From: Lutraria lutraria
Lineage: Eukaryota > Mollusca > Bivalvia > Venerida > Mactridae
DNA: 64,000 nucleotides
NCBI GenBank assembly: GCA_964023205.1
Contig: OZ026843.1
Span: 10,831,093 to 10,895,092, forward strand
Direction: 5' to 3'
The notes under the pieces are model-generated. The model saw nothing but the letters and a program-made list of their open reading frames with translations. It did no database searches and was not told the DNA's origin. Made by a program: the position numbers and the translations under genes. Shown piece by piece: positions 58,111-64,000 of this stretch. The number at the start of each line of letters is the position of its first letter. Within the stretch, counting starts at the first letter, position 1.

Positions 58111-60832
58111 GGGGGGGGAGAATATACAGGATAACGGGGCATTTATATCCATACTCTTTTCGAATAGTTTTTTCGTGTTCTTTATCGTGTAAAGCACCGA
58201 CACACGCCTCGCCCCTTTTCGTGTGATTTTCTAGACGAAGTCCTTGGCTCGGTAGTTGGGATAGGGACAAATTGGGAGAATCGAATCCGCGACCTTTCTT
58301 TTAGTAGTCAAGCGCACTATCCATTAGGGAGAGATTTATGTACCATCATGGTGAAATCAGTTCATATACATGACTCACTGGTCTAGATAATTACATAGCA
58401 CATTACATTAATTGATACACTGGTATGCTTTCTTGTGACATTAAGTATTGATGACAAAGTGTCAATGAGACAAATGACAGGCTCTATCTTTGTTATTTTC
58501 GTAATGACCACACAAAGATCACTAAGAATTCAGAATATTTATAAAATGTATTATACATTTGTACTTAAAAAACATAAATCATATTGTAGGAATGATTCAT
58601 AATTTACGTTTGACTTAAAATACTACAATATAACACTCACATACAAACGCATTATAAACGTAGGACCGGGTTCGAGGCTTGGCACAAAAAGCATTAAACT
58701 ATCGTCCCGGTTACATGTATAATTACATTACACGTATTGTACAATTGCATATCAGATCTCGAGATGAACAGAGCAGAGTATAACAGAGGAGAGCAATTAT
58801 ACAATAATATTACAACATGACCTTAGCTAGAACCCTCGAGCAGCTTAATTACAGACGACGACGTAATAATGTAATACATTTAATTCCTTTCGCGGTAGCA
58901 TTGTAACATACGAGAGTATTAACAGTATTTGTGAATGTACCAGTTCATTGTAATTTTAAACATCAAACAGCGTACTATACACATACGATGTTGTATGGAT
59001 GCAAAGCCCAAAAGGTTGGCTCTGATGGTACAGCGGGTGACATTTTTATAGGGAGGTAATAGGTTTGAGGTTCGGGTGAGGGTTTTCTTTGAAACACAAG
59101 AATAGAAGATAGTCAATGTCACTTTACCTAAAAACTGTAGGCAGTCAGCGTTATACCAATACAAAGACAGATCGAAGAAAACCAGAATGTAAATGAGCAG
59201 AGAAATGCAGACTGCAGAACGTAGCGAAACAGAGTAGAACATTTAACCAAACAAAGCAGAGTTATGTTCTGTTTTATCTGGATATCGTAGGAAAAATAAA
59301 TGTACTATAATTATCATCTAATTATATCTTATCACTTTCATGCAATTTAGAATATCCTGATATCCAACTTGAACTAATTCAGGTAAGTTTAATGTACATG
59401 CTATCATATTCAAGAGCATATGGCGAGATAATTGCAATCAAGACAGAGTAACGAGTTCTGAGAGCTTTTAATTATAACTCCAGGAAGGAAGCTAAAAGAT
59501 TTATGCATCATACAATTGAACGTTCTTATATTTACAGTTATTTTATAAAACAGACTCGACACGAATGTTCATGCTTGCAATACACATGATGTGGAAGATG
59601 AATACCACTCCGTATGCCAAAAATCTAAAGTAGAATTTACAACAGGTATGAGTCAGGTCTGGTTGGAGAGATAACATTAGATTTAATCAGGTGCTTGTTG
59701 AAAAGATCAGGTACAAACTGACCTTATAATCGCTTGAATTGACTTAGAACAATGCTTTATTAATACAACAGTACTGTACATAAGTTAATGTGTCGGTACC
59801 AGTAAACCACCTAGGGATACATACATGTTTTCACAGTGAAAAAGGCTGGATAATAGGAAGTGCATGTTCTAGAGAATTTCTTTCCTGTTGCTCCATGCTC
59901 GGGTCGCAGTAATTCCCACATTTTAGATTACAAGATTCCTTATCAGACACATTACTTATCAGCAGGAGATATGTACTCGTCTCTGTAGACTGGCCACATT
60001 ACAAACAACTTGAACAGACGAAATAAAAAAAAACCTTCCATCTCAGCTTATGTTTTCTCTCTTTCTATCATTTTCTTAGATCTTCATTCTATCTCAGAAT
60101 ACCTTATACATATACCCTAACAAGTTTAACACCCCTCCAATTTGTTATTCCCACTCTCCGAATACACTCACTCTCCGCCTCTCGATATTTCACAAATCTT
60201 TGAGGTCACTTCTCAAGTTACAGATCTTTTACATTTCGAGGTACGCCCTATTTTATATCCCACCACTGTCCCCCTGTCTCAATATCATTTATTTCTCCGA
60301 AACATTCTGTGTATGACTTCTTCATTTACTGGCACGTACCCTCATTAAAATAAAAACAAACACAAGTTGAAGAATAAGTGATGTTTACCCAACCATTGAA
60401 ACCCATTCGTTTGAAGCCACTCTTTAAGACATATAAACAAATCGTTACCCGCAAAGTTAAAATACCGACTGAGTACTTATTTTGTCTGTAACTATTGAGA
60501 TGTTTCACAATTAAATAAAACATATCCATGCATTGGGCAGAAAACAAGAACACTAAATCTATATAAAACAATAATAAATTAACAAGCCACCATATAACAA
60601 CTTCGCAACTAGCATATTTTGTTATTATCAACTAGCATTCGGTATACTTGTAGTAAATACACATACTTAATTTGTATCGTTTGTTTTAAGTATAAGAGAT
60701 TTTGTGATAAATATGCAAAAATACACACAATACCGTGTAAAATCACGAAATAATATACTCACCTAGTAAACACTGAAGAATACTAAATCCAATAACTGTT
60801 AAATATCTCACCATTATTGCAACAAAACGCAT
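44115..60832 (-). CDS. Single-pass receptor with two C-type-lectin-like domains and a tyrosine-rich tail
   Basis: Eight coding exons: 60832-60763, 56862-56650, 52646-52572, 51664-51488, 50878-50783, 48652-48455, 46573-46471, 44523-44115, totalling 446 codons with consistent AG/GT and phases. Residues 1-23 are a signal peptide (MRFVAIMVRYLTVIGFSILQ). Residues about 24-119 and 120-210 are two divergent lectin-like folds sharing the pattern Y/W-x-E-x4-C ... [LF]W-x2-G ... C. The second ends CVLYDKNGDLKTDNC and TLCSA. No WND or EPN/QPD calcium motif is seen. Residues 211-276 are a Ser/Thr-rich stalk with N-glycosylation sites. A membrane helix (FTVIGVSGAIVIAIAVAICI, about 286-308) and a KRK stop-transfer follow. 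The tail has eight tyrosines, including EYDVI, AYNHV and EYGHV, resembling ITIM/ITAM or SH2-docking motifs. A role in immune or adhesion signalling is inference; no ortholog is named. Confidence 0.85.
45258..45431. repeat. CAGTCAAAC fold-back element copy
   Basis: About 174 bp (ACAGTTAAACGTGTG start, ACAGGTTTGACTGT end), in the last intron of the lectin-receptor gene. Confidence 0.78.
46471..46573 (-). other. Transmembrane exon of the lectin receptor
   Basis: Encodes a Gly/Ala/Ile/Val-rich helix followed by CICCCKRK; the cysteines at the cytosolic face are possible palmitoylation sites. Entry phase is 1 and exit phase 2. Confidence 0.8.
46701..46780. repeat. (GA)n microsatellite and G-rich tandem GGTGCTCCGAGGTGG
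   Basis: About 33 bases of GA repeat run into a poly-G tract and two copies of a GGTGCTCCGAGGTGG-type unit, in an intron of the receptor gene. Confidence 0.9.
46780..46862 (+). mobile_element. tRNA-derived SINE-like fragment
   Basis: GGTGGCGCAGTTATGGTCTC resembles a tRNA A-box region, and GAGTTCAAATCCC a B box, with spacing close to a tRNA body. The rest of the fragment is non-coding. Confidence 0.45.
50299..50526 (+). pseudogene. LINE relic, C-terminal zinc-knuckle part of an RT ORF
   Basis: The frame ends with RICIFCNSGDIESETHYLLS followed by C-x-LYADIRYKIF, giving C-x2-C-x12-H-x4-C. This pattern is typical of the region after the reverse transcriptase in Jockey/CR1-type non-LTR elements. 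Only ~75 codons remain, in an intron of the receptor gene and on the opposite strand. Confidence 0.6.
51950..52420. repeat. Dispersed repeat rich in CGATTCG/CGAATCG
   Basis: Alternating GATCCGATC, CGAATCACGAATC and GATTCGTGATTACTCGAGC strings suggest a decayed dispersed repeat or LINE end. Open frames across it are not convincing. Confidence 0.4.
53092..53158 (-). mobile_element. tRNA-derived SINE-like fragment
   Basis: The minus strand carries GGTCAGTGGTCAGTACGCTG (A-box like) and GGGTTCAAGTCTTGGTCGCG (B-box like). It does not fold as an intact tRNA. Confidence 0.5.
53296..53621. repeat. Fold-back element B, copy 2
   Basis: Shares termini with copy 1 (CCCACATCTACAATATTTAC at the left, ATATTGTAGATATGGGAACT at the right). 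The internal region is in the opposite orientation to copy 1 (ACCATAAGCACATCAGGTTT versus its complement). It lies in intron 2 of the lectin-receptor gene. Confidence 0.8.
53998..54197. other. Assembly gap of exactly 200 N
   Basis: 200 ambiguous bases, probably a placeholder of fixed length. It lies in intron 2 of the lectin receptor; frames crossing it are meaningless. A repeat end (GGGTGTTGCTTTGGAGAGGC) abuts its right side. Confidence 1.
54241..56649 (-). other. Intron 2 of the lectin receptor, right part
   Basis: AT-rich and without a supported exon, RNA gene or intact mobile element. Confidence 0.5.
58076..58120. repeat. (GA)n followed by a poly-G tract
   Basis: About 27 bases of GA repeat followed by 18 or so G. 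Confidence 0.92.
58271..58333 (-). mobile_element. tRNA-derived SINE-like fragment
   Basis: The minus strand reads AATGGATAGTGCGCTTGACT (A-box/D-arm like) and CGCGGATTCGATTCTCCC (B-box like). A GA/poly-G tract follows downstream, as in several invertebrate SINEs. Confidence 0.55.
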
Positions 60833-62780
60833 TTCACTGCCAGATAAAACAGCTGATTTTCTCCGTAAATCAATTTCAAACGCGAATCAAAACATTGCAC
60901 ACGCAAACATACTCAGCCGAGAAAAACGAATAATATTATATTCCCGGAAAGTTCTTCAAACATTATTCCATGTAATTCCAGTTTAACTCACTTGAAAACA
61001 TATCAAATATATACGAACCCAGAACAGCTCTCTCTACAATGTACGCATATTATAAACACAAGTTCAAAATAAACATCAGTAACATTCATTATGTTATAAA
61101 CACACAGAGAAAACCTTACTTAAGTGTTGGTATGGATATTATTTCGACAACTGCTCATAAGCCTGTCAATTGTACACCACCGTGGTTGTATTAAGTATCT
61201 AGAAAATCCGCTATATTGTGTATGCATAATTACTAGGCAACTGAAATGTTTTGGGGCGGAAAATGCTCTTTACAGAAAACGTACATTAGCATATTGTTAA
61301 ATCAAACCTTTCGATTCCGATCTACGTTCATTTCTTGCACGTCGACGTCCTTAATTAACAAAAGAATAAATCATTAACATACGGAGCCCACTTTTCACTT
61401 AACACGTATATTTATATAAATTTTCCTTGATACGAAGTACATTGAACAATGCAGTTTGTGTTTTGATTATACATGTACGTATATACGTATATTGTGTAGT
61501 TCATGCTTACGAGTTCTATCTAAACTCTACAAATTGAATCAATTCCAACAATTTAGTACACAAATATACATCGCGAATTTCTCAGAAGATAGTATAAATT
61601 TTCTCTGGATTGTATTAGAAATAAAACTCGGCACACTTAGAGCTAGTGTTGCTCACACGGCGAGGAAAATAACAGGTAATTTGTCAAATTTCACTGAAAT
61701 TAATGTGAAATTGGCACCATCAGTATAGAACACAAGTCAATTTATCTGAGCTATCAATGTTTCAGGCACAGATTCTCATGCACGTGCAGCGATAGATATT
61801 TTCATCATGGATTGCTAAGAAGATAATTAGTGTGTAAGTGGTTGGTTCATTTCGCATATGTTGGGATGGAGATTCAAGGTTTTGCTATTTATTGTGCTGT
61901 AGAAGGTTTCAATATATTTCTGGTTGAAGTCAGTGTTTAGTAGTGAGTGCATTCTGATATGTCCAGTTCATCATAAACTGGTTAGACTGGCTCTACTTCC
62001 TGGGCAGATTTTAAATAAACGGTGCCATCTAACTAACCGTTGTATTATTGTACTTAACGGGCATATAGATTGATCATATTCAACTCGTACTATACTTATT
62101 TTATGTCTACTCAATGCTACTCAAAAATGATAATATCATAAAAACATTATGCCAAATTATGGTAAATTCTTTGATAATTACCTTAGATAATTTAATTTAT
62201 TTAAGGAGCAATTTGATTTTTTGTAAGAGTTATTGTCCTTCAATGGTTGAACATAAAATTTGAAGATATATATTGCAGTGTTCTTTAATTTTCTTTATCA
62301 AATTAAATTGATATTGTGGTTTCGCAGCTTTCTACAGTAGGTTTTAATTGAAATGGATCTTCTTTTTCCTTAAATCTTCGAAAAATTGGCTACTCGCACG
62401 GAATTCAATGTAAATTTAAAGAGACAATTACTTTGTCATCCTTTTTTAAAATCTGACATTAAGCAATTTTCTGTTTTGGGAACCTATATGTTTTCTAAAA
62501 TCTGTCCACTCATTTTGATGTACTAATTCTTGCCATAATAAGCAAGCAGACTGATGCCTCTTTGCCATCATCTCAACATGATGGTAACATTGTCACTAAC
62601 ACACGTTCTTGACATAAAAAATACACAGAATAATGCATGAAAAATATTATTAACGTAATAAAACAAACTTTTTTATTCCGAGGCGATTTGGAGGTGCAAG
62701 AGGTGTTTATTGAGCAGTCGGGATATGATTCTACTCAGAATATCATTTTCAATGTTGTAAGAAGTTAAGATGCAGTTCTT
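60833..62780. other. Upstream of the lectin receptor; no gene seen
   Basis: It should contain the receptor promoter, but no convincing TATA box or initiator was assigned. The rest is AT-rich sequence with scattered short frames. Confidence 0.45.
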
Positions 62781-62789
62781 CTTCCTGGT

Positions 62790-63894
62790 AATCTTCAGCA
62801 ATTGGCATTAATTAGCAGCGTTTAACCTCATAAGCCATATGTGGGACCTCTAGACCAGTGAATCAAGGTCTCGTTGAAGCAGTATTTGGTCAGCCTCGTT
62901 TTTGATAATCCGTTTAAGTAGGCAATCGTCAGCAAAGAGTTTGATCTTAGTTGAGGGGACACCATGTCAGCAATGTCGTTCACGTGGGTTAGACACATCA
63001 AGAGTCCTAACATCTGAACACGGTGTCAAGACTTGATCCAGTTGTTGGGCTAACCCCGTTACCCCATAGTGGCATATTTTATGTAGTAGCCTTCTGTTAG
63101 GCCGTGTCAAAATCCTAACTTAAGTCAAGCAACAATGTGTCTATTGTCTACGTGTGGTCTATTCTACGTGATAAGTCTTTGACTGTGTTCAGGAGCTCAC
63201 ATGCGTGATTGATTCTAAAGCCATGTTGGAAGGAGACTAGTGAATTATGTTTGTCAAGATATAGTTCGTTATACAACTGAAAACTATGTGCTCCATGACC
63301 TTGTCTGAAATTCATGTCAGGAAAACAGGTTTGTTATTTACTGGGTTGGTCTTGTCACTCATCTTAAACACTGCTGTGACGTTAGCGTCTTGTCACTCAC
63401 TTAAATAATTGGTACTTTGCTGGTATCATACGACTGCTTGAATATCACAAATAGTCCGGTGCAACTTCACTTGCCGCTATCTTCAAGATACGATGGGCAT
63501 GCAGCCTTCACGGGATGTAAATTAAGAAGTTTTTCTATATTTCTGGTGTGGTGAAGTGTACGTCGGGCATTGCAGGTAATAGTCCATCTGGTTCACGAGT
63601 GAATACAGAAGTGTATTGATCATTTAAAGCATTGCTTTTTGTAACTGGATCGCTCAGTAAACCGTTGTTTGTTTTCAATAAAGGGATACTACTCTTGCCA
63701 GACTTTTCCTCTTTGACATACGAGTAGTATTTCTTTGGGTTGTCGATAATACTGGCGTTCAAGTTGTTGTCAATGCATTGGGGCTTTTTTGATGGAATCT
63801 TTGACATGTTTACAAAGACGAAAGTATCTTTTTCCAGCGGTGACTGTCGCGGTTGTGCTTTCCTAAATACCAAGCTGTTTTCTTTTGCTGACAA
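62790..63894 (-). pseudogene. Decayed non-LTR retrotransposon reverse transcriptase
   Basis: An intact 119-codon stretch at the 5' side (63894-63535) reads NPKKYYSYVKEEKSG and ALNDQYTSVFTREPDG, the domain just before the RT in Jockey/CR1-type LINEs. Further on, in shifting frames with many stops, come SFQHGFRINHACELLNTVKD, LLLDLS, THVNDIADMVSP and FADDCLLKRI, i.e. RT motifs in the expected order. It is dead. Sequence upstream of it runs to the window edge. Confidence 0.8.
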
Positions 63895-64000
63895 AGTTGT
63901 CTAATTTCTTGGTTAAGTCATGGTAGATTCTACATTAGTGTTATTTTCTTCTGTGGGGTATGCTACCTCCTAGATTCAATCAAAGTGCTTTTAAACAAAT

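Larger units (their letters stand above)
56863..60762 (-). other. Intron 1 of the lectin receptor
   Basis: Contains the GA/poly-G tract and a SINE-like fragment near 58.1-58.3 kb and tRNA-like debris near 59010-59095. No coding exon is needed for frame, since the signal-peptide exon joins 56862 in phase 1. Confidence 0.5.

Noticed and set aside
58064..58270. 68-codon minus-strand frame with PPPPPP and SLSLSLS
   Set aside because: Generated by the poly-G and GA tracts at 58076-58120.

Overview
This is a eukaryotic, AT-rich, intron-rich window, most likely from a mollusc and probably a bivalve. The evidence is three genes with many short exons and clean GT-AG junctions, a Mag/Steamer-type Gypsy LTR retrotransposon, and dense fold-back, SINE-like and LINE debris of the kind common in bivalve genomes. 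The species call is inference; nothing here names the species.

Layout. (1) 340-25041, minus strand: the N-terminal 24 coding exons (about 809 codons) of a TTC3-like gene, a TPR protein that in vertebrates is an E3 ubiquitin ligase. All reading frames join across the introns and the gene runs off the left edge before its C-terminal part. Intron 11 carries a 4,487-bp Gypsy element (13761-18247) in the same orientation, with 188-bp LTRs differing at one base, a 5-bp target duplication, a tRNA-Ser-like primer site and a purine tract. Its gag-pol is broken in three ways: a nested palindromic insertion near the gag start, one in-frame TAG in pol, and loss of the integrase C-terminus. (2) 25.06-34.27 kb: a head-to-head intergenic region with a small unidentified ORF (26089-26370), a 33-bp perfect inverted repeat around it, promoter-like motifs, and a 5.7-kb block (27662-33407) bounded by inverted copies of a ~79-bp sequence that each contain a CTCF-like core. 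Inside that block are old direct duplications and a broken coding fragment. (3) 34287-39605, plus strand: a complete GPS2 gene (10 coding exons, 382 codons), with a poly(A) signal near 40821. (4) 44115-60832, minus strand: a complete 8-exon gene for a 446-residue single-pass receptor with a signal peptide, two divergent C-type-lectin-like domains, a Ser/Thr-rich stalk, one membrane helix and a ~138-residue tail with eight tyrosines, several in ITIM/ITAM-like contexts. A 200-base assembly gap (53998-54197) lies in its intron 2. (5) 62.8-64.0 kb: a decayed non-LTR retrotransposon reverse transcriptase.

TTC3 and GPS2 are transcribed divergently and GPS2 and the lectin receptor convergently. There is no sequence evidence that the three act in one pathway: GPS2 is a nuclear NCoR/SMRT corepressor subunit, TTC3 a ubiquitin-pathway protein, and the receptor a probable surface signalling molecule. 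The most novel-looking items are the tyrosine-rich lectin receptor, the young Steamer-like insertion inside TTC3, and the divergent CTCF-like arms between TTC3 and GPS2.
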